From the NCBI GenBank assembly GCA_964593155.1, contig CAZQHE010000001.1:1-64000 (forward strand): a stretch of DNA of 64,000 nt, read 5' to 3'. The notes under the pieces were generated by a model. That model was not told the DNA's origin. It was given only the letters and a program-made list of their open reading frames with translations, and made no database searches. Position 1 is the first letter of the stretch. Every line of letters starts with the position of its first letter. A program made the position numbers and the translations under genes. This stretch comes from JAJRXK01 sp964593155. GTDB lineage: Bacteria; Krumholzibacteriota; Krumholzibacteriia; JAJRXK01. Shown here piece by piece: positions 21,778-30,261 of the stretch.

Positions 21778-22982
21778 CAGGGGCTTCTCCGGGCGCGGTG
21801 GGCGGTCATGTCGTCGACGAAGCGGCCGAACAGGTATTGGCCGTCACGCGGTCCAGGAGCGGCCTCCGGGTGGTACTGCACCGAGTACACCGGACGACCG
21901 AGCAGTTCGAGGCCCTCGACGCAGTCGTCGTTCAGGCTGCGGTGCGTGACGTGCACGCGCTCGGGGTCGACCGAGTCGGGACGCAGCGCGTAGTTGTGGT
22001 TGTGGCTGGTGATCTCGACGCGGCGGTCGTGCTCGCGCCGCACCGGATGGTTCGCCCCGTGGTGGCCGAAGGGCAGCTTGAAGGTGGTGCCGCCGATGGC
22101 GCGGCCCAGCAGCTGGTGGCCGAGGCAGATCCCGAACACGGGGATCTGCGAGTCGAGGAGCTCACGAATCGTCTGGACCTGCGAATCGAGGATCGCGGGA
22201 TCGCCGGGGCCGTTGCTCAGGAAGATCCCGTCGGGGACCGGTCCGAGGCGGCCGCTCAGGATGTCGTCGGCGCTGGAGGTGGCCGGGACGATCGTCAGGT
22301 CGCAGCCCTCCTCGCGCAGTCGTTCCAGGATGCTGCGCTTCACCCCGTAGTCGAGAGCCGTCACCGCGAAGCGGGGCATGTCCGAGTTCCTTGGCGCCGC
22401 CGGCAGGGTCCATGGCTCGGCGCAGGTCACCCGCTCCACCCAGTTGGTGGCGGCGATCGGCGGGATCGCGCGGGCGGCCTCGACCAGCTCGTCGGCGCGG
22501 CCGATTCCGAGCACGCCGCGGCAGGATCCGCGTTCGCGCAGGATCGCCGTGATCGCGCGCGTGTCGACGTCGCTGATCGCCGGCACCCGCGCGCTGCGCA
22601 GGACGTCGTCGAGGTCGCGGTCGGCGCGCTGGTGGTAGGTGCGGGTGCAGTGGTCGCGCACGACCATCCCGGCCGGCCGCACCGCCTCCGACTCGTCCTC
22701 GCCCGCGTGGATCCCGTAGTTGCCGATGTGCGCGGCGGTGAACACCACGATCTGCCCGGCGTAGCTCGGGTCGGTGAGGATCTCCTGGTAGCCCGTCATC
22801 CCCGTCTGGAACACGACCTCGCCGCCGGCGGCCACGTGGGTGACGTCGGCCGGACCGGGACGGCTCCACGCCCCGCCGAACCAGCGGCCGCGGAAGGTGT
22901 GTCCCGTTTCGAGGGCGAGCAGGGGGGAGGGGTTGTCGGAACGGGATCTGGACGGCCCGTGGACGTCCGCACGTTCGGTCAT
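21777..22982 (-). CDS. carA: carbamoyl-phosphate synthase small (glutaminase) subunit
   Basis: The 401-residue subunit hydrolyses glutamine and channels ammonia to CarB. The N-terminal half carries GEVVFQTGMTGYQEILTDPS, and the C-terminal class I glutamine amidotransferase has the nucleophile in FGICLGHQLLGRA, the NGPGDP oxyanion loop (LSNGPGDPAIL) and the His/Glu pair in VQYHPEA. About 15-20 extra residues precede the usual start (the LLALETGHTFRG region), so a later start is possible. The carA stop overlaps the carB start. Confidence 0.96.
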
Positions 22983-23095
22983 GCCGACCTCCGCCGCGGG
23001 GACCGCGATCCTCGCGACGCGGTGGAGAGAGCGGAGAGCAAATCGGGCGAACCCTAGGCGAAGCCCGCTCGGCGTTCAAGCGGGTGGAACGAGAA

Positions 23096-23122
23096 GGCCC
23101 GCTTCCGGCGTGGAAGCGGGCC
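23096..23122 (-). terminator. intrinsic terminator-like hairpin
   Basis: GGCCCGCTTCC (23096-23106) and GGAAGCGGGCC (23112-23122) form a perfect 11-base-pair stem with loop GGCGT. It lies 23 bases past the end of the lipoprotein gene at 23146 and before the carA start region, so it should insulate carAB from that transcript. Confidence 0.75.
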
Positions 23123-23145
23123 CGTGAAGGGGAGTGCCGGCCGGC

Positions 23146-23829
23146 TCAGAGGTTCGGAACGTCGATCGTGTACTGCGAGGGGACCATGACGATGATCTCG
23201 GTGGTCCAGTCGAAGTCGTCGGGGTCCTGCGCGGTCGGCGGGGGCGTGGAGCTCCACGTGGCGCTCCACGACACGCCCAGCAGGATCTGGCGGGCCGTGT
23301 CGCGGTTGCCGGCGAGGTAGGCCGTCAGGAAGTCCTGCATCACGCCGCGGAGCTGCGCCAGGCCGGCGAACGACTCGTCGATCACGATGCGGCCGTTGGC
23401 GGCCGTGGCCTCGACGCCGACGTCGTTGCTGGGCACGCTCACCGTCGCGGCGGTCTCGAATCCCGTGCCGGTGTCGATCTCCAGATTTCCCTCCCGCGCG
23501 GCGACGTGGCCCTCGTTGCGCGTGACGAAGGCTCGCAGGCCGGCGATCAGGACCTCCTCGCCTGCCTCGAGCGCCTGGCGGACCGCCTCGAGATCGGCAT
23601 CGTCGAGGTCCTCGAAGATCTCGTCGATCTGGGGATTCGTGAGACCGCCGAGCGTGCCGTCGGAGTCGGTGAAGCCCTGCGTGGTCCACTCGGCGCTCAG
23701 GGTGATCGGCACGCTCCCGTTGACCTCGGTCTCCTCGGTCAGACAGCCGGGAAGGAGCAGGCCGACGGCGACGAGGCCGAGGAGGGCGACGGAGCGGGGC
23801 AGCAGCATGTGGTTGCGTGGGATGTTCAT
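23146..23829 (-). CDS. lipoprotein of unknown function
   Basis: The 227-residue product begins with a lipoprotein signal whose lipobox LLPGC places the lipid on Cys 29 (Met 8 is an alternative start). The mature part is acidic, with a helical segment (PQIDEIFEDLDDADLEAVRQ) and beta-rich remainder. I recognise no family. It ends just 12 bases after the outer-membrane barrel gene upstream, so both are probably co-transcribed, and it may be an accessory of that barrel. Confidence 0.75.
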   Translation of the reverse strand: MNIPRNHMLLPRSVALLGLVAVGLLLPGCLTEETEVNGSVPITLSAEWTTQGFTDSDGTLGGLTNPQIDEIFEDLDDADLEAVRQALEAGEEVLIAGLRAFVTRNEGHVAAREGNLEIDTGTGFETAATVSVPSNDVGVEATAANGRIVIDESFAGLAQLRGVMQDFLTAYLAGNRDTARQILLGVSWSATWSSTPPPTAQDPDDFDWTTEIIVMVPSQYTIDVPNL

Positions 23830-23841
23830 GTCCGGGGCCTC

Positions 23842-24732
23842 CTAGATTCCGAGAGAGAGTCCGAGCGAGAACGTGGTCTGGTCGCCCACGCCGAGCTCGC
23901 CGTTGAGTCTGAACACGAGCAGCTTCAGGGCCGCGCCCAGCGTGAGCTGGACGTTCGTCTGATCGTCGAAGTCGACGTCGATGGTCTCGGTCTCGCCGAC
24001 GGCGTCGAACTCGTACTCGCTGCTCATCGACGACATGTGCAGGGCGAGGCCGGCGTAGGGTTCGACGAAGGGGAAGCTGCGGCTGGCCTGCACGCCGAGC
24101 GAGGTCTGGGAGAAGTCGACGAGGCCGTCGCCGATCTCGAAGGTCTGGTACATGACCGAGGCGGAGAGCGCGACCGGCGAGGCGGGGACGTACTGCGAGA
24201 TGCTGTGGCGCGCGCCGATCCCGAAGAGCGAGACGTCGCCGATGTCGTCCTCGCCGAACTCTCCCGTGAAGAAGCGTAGCATGGCCTCGGTGCCCATGAA
24301 TCCGCCCACGACGAGTTGCGGGGCGGCGATCGGCAACCGGTCGATGTCGAGTCCGCCGGGGAACTGGAAGCTGGTGCCGCCGGGACCCTGCACCGGATCG
24401 GGATCGGTGTCGCCGATCACCGTCGGGGCCTCGTAGGAGCCGGTTCCGGGGAAGTAGTCCTCGGCGGTGGCCTGGAAGGTGCGGTCGTCGTCGCTGAACT
24501 GCACGAGCATCGCGCGTGCGGCGACCCGGAAGTAGGGACGGGCCTTCGGGATCTCGGCGGTCGTGAACAGACCGCTGCCGAGGCCCGAGCTGATGGTGTC
24601 GCGGAAGGGCTCGAGATAGCCCGCGGCGTTGTTCTCGGTGTACGAGGAGAGGTTCTCCTCGATCTGGGCCGACGCGGCCAGTGGCAGCGTCAGCAGCGCG
24701 GCCGCGAGTACGGCCGTCGAACGGAACGACAT
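23842..24732 (-). CDS. DUF6588-like outer-membrane beta-barrel protein
   Basis: The 296-residue product has a cleavable signal (MSFRSTAVLAAALLTLPLAASAQ) followed by alternating amphipathic strands and a terminal FSLGLSLGI strand, as in outer-membrane barrels. The pattern (a long N-terminal segment, LDIDRLPIAAPQLVVG, SLFGIGARHSISQY) resembles DUF6588 proteins of FCB bacteria; this assignment is from memory of the family and only moderately sure. The start has a GGAGG-type site nearby in the leader (GGAGGATCTCGATC). Confidence 0.75.
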   Translation of the reverse strand: MSFRSTAVLAAALLTLPLAASAQIEENLSSYTENNAAGYLEPFRDTISSGLGSGLFTTAEIPKARPYFRVAARAMLVQFSDDDRTFQATAEDYFPGTGSYEAPTVIGDTDPDPVQGPGGTSFQFPGGLDIDRLPIAAPQLVVGGFMGTEAMLRFFTGEFGEDDIGDVSLFGIGARHSISQYVPASPVALSASVMYQTFEIGDGLVDFSQTSLGVQASRSFPFVEPYAGLALHMSSMSSEYEFDAVGETETIDVDFDDQTNVQLTLGAALKLLVFRLNGELGVGDQTTFSLGLSLGI

Positions 24733-24903
24733 GATCGAGATCCTCCGGGTGTCCGCCGGATGCGGAGATCGGGTTCGGGCGAAACGTCGGGCGGGAGTTC
24801 GTGGGCGATGGAGGGCGTGGGTCCGACGCCCCTCGATTGTGCCACAAGCCCGCCGGGGACGGCCACGTCCGGAACGCGACCGCACCCATCGACTGGGAAC
24901 ACG

Positions 24904-24933
24904 CGACCGGGCGTGTCGGCACACGCCCGGTCG
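24904..24933. promoter_or_regulatory. strong hairpin upstream of hydrogenase operon
   Basis: CGACCGGGCGTGT and ACACGCCCGGTCG are perfectly complementary around a CGGC tetraloop. No plus-strand gene ends here and the minus-strand gene starts to its left, so it is not an obvious gene terminator. It may be a leader structure of the hox transcript or the end of an unrecognised small RNA. Confidence 0.5.
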
Positions 24934-24968
24934 GCGCCGGACCGCCGCAAGTGGTGTACCTGAATCAT

Positions 24969-24984
24969 TGTGTATCGGATCACA
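24969..24984. promoter_or_regulatory. CRP/FNR-like palindrome upstream of hydrogenase operon
   Basis: TGTGT-ATCGGA-TCACA matches the TGTGA-N6-TCACA consensus of the CRP/FNR family at 9 of 10 arm positions. It is 190 bases upstream of hoxF. Regulation by such a factor would fit a hydrogenase, but no CRP-family gene is in the window. Confidence 0.35.
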
Positions 24985-25173
24985 GCTTTGGAATCGCGCG
25001 GATTCGCGCCTCGGTGTTCCCTGTCGGGCGAGTCGTCGCCGGGATCGCGCGTTTCATCAGGGATGGCGGTCCCGGACCGTGGAACACAGCGGCCGTTCCA
25101 CTCGACCCGACGGCCGTGAGCCTGCCCCTCCGACCGCCGCGCCGCGTGGGACGGCTCCTCCCCGGGAGCCACC

Positions 25174-27036
25174 ATGCACCCACGGCAGCAGCCGCTGCAC
25201 GGCACCGATCCGGCCCGTGCGGTGGAGGCGATCTGCGACCACTTCGGCCGCGATCGCACCCGTCTGATGGACATCGCCCTGGAGGTGCAGCGCGAGCTCG
25301 GGCACCTCGACGACGACACCGTCGACCGCGTCGCGCGGACGCTGGACATCCCGCGCGTCGACGTGAAGAGCCTCGTGACCTTCTACTCGTTCCTGCGCCA
25401 CGAGCCGGCGGGCGCGCGGACCATCCGCGTGTGCGACGACGTCGTCGACCGCCACCAGGGGGCCGACGCGGTGGCCGCGGCCTTCGAGGACGAACTGGGC
25501 GTGGCCATGGGGCAGACCACGCCCGACGGCGACTTCCACCTCGACTGGACGGCATGCATCGGTCTGAGCGACCAGGCTCCGGGCGTGCTCGTGGACGACG
25601 TGCCGGTGACGGACGTCACCCCGTGGAAGGCGCGATGGATCGTGCGCGAACTCCGGCGCCACGGCGATCCGCGACGCCTGGTCCGCCAACTCGGCGACGG
25701 CAACAATGCCCACCCGTTGGTGCGCTCGATGGTGCGCAACAACGTGCGCCAGCCGGGTCCGGTGCACTTCGACGACGAGCGCGCGGCCGAGGCCGGGCTC
25801 CACGCGGCGTTGCAGCGCGCTCCGCTCGACGTGATCGACGAGGTCGAGCGCTCCGGGCTGCGCGGCCGCGGCGGGGCGGGCTTTCCGACCGGCACCAAAT
25901 GGCGCCTGGCGCGCAACGCCGCGGGCGGGCAGCGCTACGTGTTCTGCAATGCCGACGAAGGCGAGCCGGGCACCTTCAAGGACCGTGTACTGCTCACCGA
26001 GCGCCCCGACCAGGTGATCGAGGGCATGACCATCGCCGCCTGGGCGCTCGGCGCGAGCGAGGGCATCGTGTACCTGCGGGCCGAGTACGCCTACCTGCGT
26101 CCCCACCTCGAGGACGTCCTGCGCCGTCGTCGTCGTCGCGGTCTCCTGGGACGGGCCGTCCTCGGGGTCGAGGACTTCGACTTCGACGTGCGGATCCAGA
26201 TGGGTGCGGGGGCCTACGTCTGCGGCGAGGAGACCTCGTTGATCTCGTCGTGCGAGGGCCTGCGTGGTGACCCGAAGGACCGCCCGCCCTTCCCCGTGCA
26301 GAAGGGCTTCATGGGCAATCCCACGCCCGTGAACAACGTCGAGACCTTCAGCTGCGCGGCGCGGATCCTCGAGCACGGCGCCGGGTGGTTCGCCGGACAG
26401 GGCATCGGCGACATGGCCGGGACCAAGCTCTACAGCGTGTGTGGGGACTGCGAGCACCCCGGGGTGTACGAGCTGCCCTTCGGCACCCGGTTGCGCGACC
26501 TGCTCGAACGGGTCGGGGCGACCGGGAGTTCGGCGGTGTGCGTGGGAGGCCCCTCGGGGTCCATGGTCGCACCCTCGGACTTCGACCGCCGGCTCGGCTA
26601 CGGCGACCTGTCGACCGGCGGCGCGATCATCTGCTTCGACGCCACCCGCGACCCGCTGGAGATCGCGGCCGAACAGCTCGACTTCTTCATCGACGAGAGC
26701 TGTGGCACCTGCACGCCCTGTCGGGTGGGCAACGTGGTCCTGCGCGAGCGCCTGCAGGACCTGCTCGACCATCGCGCCACGCGGCGCGCCCTCGACGAAT
26801 TGCAGGAGCTCGGCGAGACGATCTCGACCATGAGCCGGTGCGGACTGGGACAGACCTCGGCCCGGCCGGTTCTCAGCACGCTCGAGCACTTCCGCGACGC
26901 CTATACACGCCGCTGTGTGGAAGCCGAGGACCGACTCCGCCCCTCCTACGATCTCTCGGCGATGCTCGAGATGTCGCGGGTGATCACCGGGCGTGAATCG
27001 AGCCACTTCCAGCCACCCGAGGAGATGCGCCGATGA
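25174..27036 (+). CDS. hoxF: NAD-reducing [NiFe] hydrogenase diaphorase subunit HoxF (NuoE-NuoF fusion)
   Basis: The 620-residue product fuses a NuoE-like domain (about 10-150) to a NuoF-like flavoprotein, as in soluble NAD-reducing hydrogenases of the Cupriavidus type. The FMN loop is RGRGGAGFPTGTKW (230-243), the NAD(H) loop GAGAYVCGEETSL (344-356), and the 4Fe-4S ligands are Cys 510, 513, 516 (SCGTCTPCRVGN) and 556. It passes electrons between NAD(H) and HoxU. In the NuoE part only Cys 87 and Cys 128 remain of the four 2Fe-2S ligands; Asp 92 and Ser 132 occupy the other positions, so that cluster is probably missing. It overlaps hoxU by 4 bases. Confidence 0.94.
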   Translation: MHPRQQPLHGTDPARAVEAICDHFGRDRTRLMDIALEVQRELGHLDDDTVDRVARTLDIPRVDVKSLVTFYSFLRHEPAGARTIRVCDDVVDRHQGADAVAAAFEDELGVAMGQTTPDGDFHLDWTACIGLSDQAPGVLVDDVPVTDVTPWKARWIVRELRRHGDPRRLVRQLGDGNNAHPLVRSMVRNNVRQPGPVHFDDERAAEAGLHAALQRAPLDVIDEVERSGLRGRGGAGFPTGTKWRLARNAAGGQRYVFCNADEGEPGTFKDRVLLTERPDQVIEGMTIAAWALGASEGIVYLRAEYAYLRPHLEDVLRRRRRRGLLGRAVLGVEDFDFDVRIQMGAGAYVCGEETSLISSCEGLRGDPKDRPPFPVQKGFMGNPTPVNNVETFSCAARILEHGAGWFAGQGIGDMAGTKLYSVCGDCEHPGVYELPFGTRLRDLLERVGATGSSAVCVGGPSGSMVAPSDFDRRLGYGDLSTGGAIICFDATRDPLEIAAEQLDFFIDESCGTCTPCRVGNVVLRERLQDLLDHRATRRALDELQELGETISTMSRCGLGQTSARPVLSTLEHFRDAYTRRCVEAEDRLRPSYDLSAMLEMSRVITGRESSHFQPPEEMRR

Positions 27037-27767
27037 CCGACCGTGTCGCGTTCACCATCGACGGTCAGGAGATCCGCGGTCGACCCGACCAGACGGTGCT
27101 GGAGGCCGCCCAGGAGGCAGGGATCTGGATCCCCCGGTTGTGCCACGTCGAGGGCGTGACGCCGCACGGCGCGTGCCGCCTGTGCACGTGCTTCGTCGAC
27201 GGCCGACCACAGTCGACCTGCACCTTCCCCGTGACCGAGGGCATCGAGGTCGAGAACGACACTCCGCGCCTGCACGAGCTGCGGCGGTGCGTGATCGAGA
27301 TGCTCCTGGTCGAGGGCAACCACTTCTGCATGTTCTGCGAGGCCAGCGGCCACTGCGAGCTGCAGGCCCTGGCCTACCGCTTCGGCGTGACCCACACCCG
27401 GTACCGTCAGCTCTGGCCCGACCGCGACGTCGACGCCACGCACCCGGAGATCTGGATCGATCGCAATCGTTGCGTGCAGTGCGGACGCTGCGTGCGGGTG
27501 TCCCAGGAGATCGACCGCAAGAACACCTACCAGTTCACCGAGAGGGGCCTGCGCCAACGCGTGGCCGTGAACGCGGCCGAGGGACTGGTGGGCACCGACG
27601 CGTCGGTCGACGACCGGGCGACCCATGCGTGTCCGACGGGGGCGCTGCTCCCGAAGCACGAGGGTTACTCGGTCCCGATCGGCCACCGCCGCTTCGACGA
27701 GGCACCGATCGGGTCCGAGTTGGAACGCGCGCGCCACGTCTCGAACAACGGGGAGGACCGGTCGTGA
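27033..27767 (+). CDS. hoxU: NAD-reducing hydrogenase electron-transfer subunit HoxU (reduced cluster set)
   Basis: The 244-residue iron-sulfur subunit links HoxF to HoxYH. Visible clusters: 2Fe-2S with Cys 37, 48, 51, 63; a NuoG-like 4Fe-4S with His 97, Cys 99, 102, 108 (NHFCMFCEASGHCELQ). The C-terminal double-ferredoxin region keeps CVQCGRC (Cys 147, 150, 153) and ACPTGAL (Cys 200), enough for one cluster. The fourth Cys of the first motif is Ser 157, and the second CxxCxxC is absent. Typical HoxU proteins carry two clusters here. ATGA and GTGA overlaps couple it to hoxF and hoxY. Confidence 0.93.
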   Translation: MTDRVAFTIDGQEIRGRPDQTVLEAAQEAGIWIPRLCHVEGVTPHGACRLCTCFVDGRPQSTCTFPVTEGIEVENDTPRLHELRRCVIEMLLVEGNHFCMFCEASGHCELQALAYRFGVTHTRYRQLWPDRDVDATHPEIWIDRNRCVQCGRCVRVSQEIDRKNTYQFTERGLRQRVAVNAAEGLVGTDASVDDRATHACPTGALLPKHEGYSVPIGHRRFDEAPIGSELERARHVSNNGEDRS

Positions 27768-28309
27768 AGAAGGTCCGCGTGGCGACGGCGGCCCTGGCGG
27801 GCTGCTTCGGCTGCCACATGTCGCTGCTCGACATCGACGAACGCATTCTGAGCCTGATCGACCTCGTGGAGTTCGATCGCTCTCCCATCAACGACCTCAA
27901 GGACTTCGCGGCGCGCTGCGACGTGGGCCTGATCGAGGGCGCGTGCGCGACCGAGGAGAACGTGATCGTGCTGCGCCGCTATCGCGCCATGTGCGACGTG
28001 CTGGTGTCGGTGGGCGACTGCGCGGTGATGTCCGGCATCACCGGCGTGCGCAACACGGTGGGACTCGACGAGTGTCTCGAGGAGTCCTATCGGCGAGGCC
28101 CGACGCTGCACAATCCCGACGACCGCGTTCCCGACGACCCCGAGCTGCCACTGCTGCTCGAACACGTGGTTCCCTGCCACGAGGTCGTCGACATCGATCA
28201 CCACGTTCCCGGGTGTCCGCCATCGGCCGACGCCCTGTGGACGGTGTTGTCGCAGTTGATCGGGGGCGAAGAGGTCGCCCTTCCGGTCCACCAGATCCGC
28301 TACGACTGA
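27764..28309 (+). CDS. hoxY: [NiFe] hydrogenase small subunit HoxY
   Basis: The 181-residue small subunit holds the proximal 4Fe-4S cluster. Its four ligands are visible: GCFGCH (the first Cys of the CxxC motif), EGACATEEN, VVPCHEV and HVPGCPPSAD. The short length and absence of a Tat signal show a cytoplasmic group 3 enzyme. The GTG start overlaps the hoxU stop (GTGA), with GGGAGG 9 bases before it; hoxH starts 10 bases after it. Confidence 0.95.
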   Translation: MKKVRVATAALAGCFGCHMSLLDIDERILSLIDLVEFDRSPINDLKDFAARCDVGLIEGACATEENVIVLRRYRAMCDVLVSVGDCAVMSGITGVRNTVGLDECLEESYRRGPTLHNPDDRVPDDPELPLLLEHVVPCHEVVDIDHHVPGCPPSADALWTVLSQLIGGEEVALPVHQIRYD

Positions 28310-28319
28310 GAGGACGGTC

Positions 28320-29780
28320 ATGGCTGCAGAGACGCAGACGACTCCGACCGGCGGCGCCCGGCGCGTGGTGATCGATCCCCTGAGCCGGGTCGAGGGGCAC
28401 GGCAAGGTGACCATCCGGCTCGACGAAGACGGCAAGGTGGAGCAGGCGCGGCTGCACATCGTGGAGTTCCGCGGCTTCGAGCGCTTCGTGCAGGGACGGC
28501 CCTACTGGGAAGTGCCGGTCCTCGTGCAGAGGCTGTGCGGGATCTGCCCCGTCAGCCACCACCTGGCCGCCGCCAAGGCCATGGACCGGATCGTGGGCGT
28601 GGACCGGCTGCCGCCCACGGCCGAGAAGGTTCGCCGCCTGATGCACTACGGGCAGATCCTGCAGTCGCACGCGCTGCACTTCTTCCACCTGTCGTCGCCC
28701 GATCTGCTCTTCGGCTTCGACGCGCCGGTGGAGGCCCGTAACGTGGTGGGGGTGGCGCGGGCGCACCCCGATCTGGCCGTCATGGGAGTGACCATGCGCC
28801 GCTTCGGCCAGGAGGTGATCGAGGCAACCGCGGGCAAGAAGATCCACGGGACCGGCGCGATCCCCGGGGGTGTGAACAAGCCCGTCGACCGGGCCGACCG
28901 CGATCACCTGCGCGGTCAGGTCGACGAGATCCTCGCCGGGGCCGAGCGCGCGGTGAACGTCGCGCGCGACTACACGCTGGCCCACCTCGACACCTTGCAG
29001 TCCTTCGCCGACTTCGAGTCGGCGCACCTGTCACTGGTGCGCCACGACGGAGCGCTCGACCTGTACGACGGCGACCTGCGGTGTCTCGAGGCCGACGGCA
29101 CGCCGCGTCTGGACGCCGTGCCGGCCGAGTCCTACGCCGAGGTGCTGGGCGAGGAGGTGCGGTCGTGGTCGTACATGAAGTTCCCCTTCGTGCGCGACCT
29201 CGGTCCGCGCGACGGCTGGTACCGGGTGGGCCCGCTCGCGCGCATGAACACCTGCGACTTCGTCCCGAGCCGACAGGCCGAGATCGCGCGGCGCATGATG
29301 CACGAGGAACTCGGGCCGGAACTCTCGCGCATGACCATGGCCTACCACTGGGCCCGCATGATCGAGCTGCTGCACGCGGCCGAGGTCGTACGCGAACTGC
29401 TCGACGACCCCGAGATCGTCGGAAGGGACTTCCGGGCCCGAGGCGAGCGTCGCACCGAGGCCGTGGGCGCGATCGAAGCTCCACGCGGCACCCTGTTGCA
29501 CCACTACGAGGTCGACGAACGCGACCAGGTGGTCCGGGCGAACCTGATCGTCTCGACCACGCACAACAACGAGGCCATGAATCGGTCGGTCCGGCGGGTG
29601 GCCGAGGAGGACCTCCAGGGGGTGGAGATCACCGAGGGTCTCCTGAACCACGTGGAGGTGGCCATCCGCGCCTACGATCCGTGTCTCTCGTGCGCGACCC
29701 ACGCCATGGGCCGCATGCCGCTGGTCGTCCAGCTCCACGACGCCCGGGGGGAGGTGATCGCCGAGCGGGCGCGGGACTGA
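28320..29780 (+). CDS. hoxH: [NiFe] hydrogenase large subunit HoxH
   Basis: The 486-residue catalytic subunit carries both Ni-Fe ligand motifs: L1 RLCGICPVSHH (Cys 73, Cys 76) and L2 DPCLSCATH (Cys 455, Cys 458). RVEGHGKV near the N-terminus is also typical. The 25-residue tail after His 461 is the extension removed by a maturation endopeptidase, which is encoded next. The motifs and operon make-up indicate group 3d (bidirectional, NAD-linked), active in the cytoplasm. No hyp maturation genes are in the window. Confidence 0.96.
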   Translation: MAAETQTTPTGGARRVVIDPLSRVEGHGKVTIRLDEDGKVEQARLHIVEFRGFERFVQGRPYWEVPVLVQRLCGICPVSHHLAAAKAMDRIVGVDRLPPTAEKVRRLMHYGQILQSHALHFFHLSSPDLLFGFDAPVEARNVVGVARAHPDLAVMGVTMRRFGQEVIEATAGKKIHGTGAIPGGVNKPVDRADRDHLRGQVDEILAGAERAVNVARDYTLAHLDTLQSFADFESAHLSLVRHDGALDLYDGDLRCLEADGTPRLDAVPAESYAEVLGEEVRSWSYMKFPFVRDLGPRDGWYRVGPLARMNTCDFVPSRQAEIARRMMHEELGPELSRMTMAYHWARMIELLHAAEVVRELLDDPEIVGRDFRARGERRTEAVGAIEAPRGTLLHHYEVDERDQVVRANLIVSTTHNNEAMNRSVRRVAEEDLQGVEITEGLLNHVEVAIRAYDPCLSCATHAMGRMPLVVQLHDARGEVIAERARD

Positions 29781-29796
29781 GCGCGAGGCGGCGGAG

Positions 29797-30261
29797 ATGG
29801 AGGCACCCAGCGTACTGATCGTGGGATTCGGCAACCCGGGCCGGGGCGACGACGGCCTCGGCCCGGCCCTGGCCGAGGAGATCGCCGCCGCGCGCCTGCC
29901 GGGGGTGACCGTCGAGATCGACTACCAGCTGGCGGTCGAGCACGCGGCCATGGTCGCGGCCTGCTCCACGGTGTACTTTCTCGACGCCACGGTCGATGCA
30001 ACGTGCGATCCCTTCGCCGTGCAGCCCCTGCTGCCGGAACCGGGATTGGACTTCACCAGCCACTCCCTGCCACCGGCCCGAGTGCTCGCGCTGGCGCAGG
30101 ACCTGTACGGAGCCCGACCGGAGGCCTGGATGCTGAGCGTGGCGGGCGAGCGTTTCGACGTCTTCGACACCCGCCTGTCGCGTCCGGCCCGCCGCCGTCT
30201 GCAGGTGGCGAAACGCTACCTCGTCGATCGCATCGGCCGCGGTGCGATGAACCCTTCGTGA
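29797..30261 (+). CDS. hoxW: hydrogenase maturation endopeptidase (HoxW/HycI family)
   Basis: The 154-residue protease cleaves the HoxH C-terminal tail after nickel insertion. The nickel-sensing residues of the family can be placed at Asp 18 in GFGNPGRGDDGLGP, Asp 63 in YFLDATVDA and His 89 in DFTSHSLPP. It follows hoxH by 16 bases, and its stop overlaps the GTG of the alpha/beta hydrolase. Substrate assignment to HoxH rests on the neighbourhood. Confidence 0.92.
   Translation: MEAPSVLIVGFGNPGRGDDGLGPALAEEIAAARLPGVTVEIDYQLAVEHAAMVAACSTVYFLDATVDATCDPFAVQPLLPEPGLDFTSHSLPPARVLALAQDLYGARPEAWMLSVAGERFDVFDTRLSRPARRRLQVAKRYLVDRIGRGAMNPS

Larger units (their letters stand above)
24733..25173. other. 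divergent intergenic region between barrel gene and hydrogenase operon
   Basis: This 441-base stretch has no convincing coding sequence on either strand. It holds a perfect 13-base-pair hairpin (24904-24933) and a CRP/FNR-type palindrome (24969-24984), listed separately. It should also hold promoters for the minus-strand barrel gene and for hoxF; I could not place a -10/-35 pair with confidence. Confidence 0.7.

Noticed and set aside
24733..25173. Small coding sequence in the divergent region before hoxF
   Set aside because: The possible frames lack ribosome binding sites, overlap neighbouring genes or have shadow-like composition.
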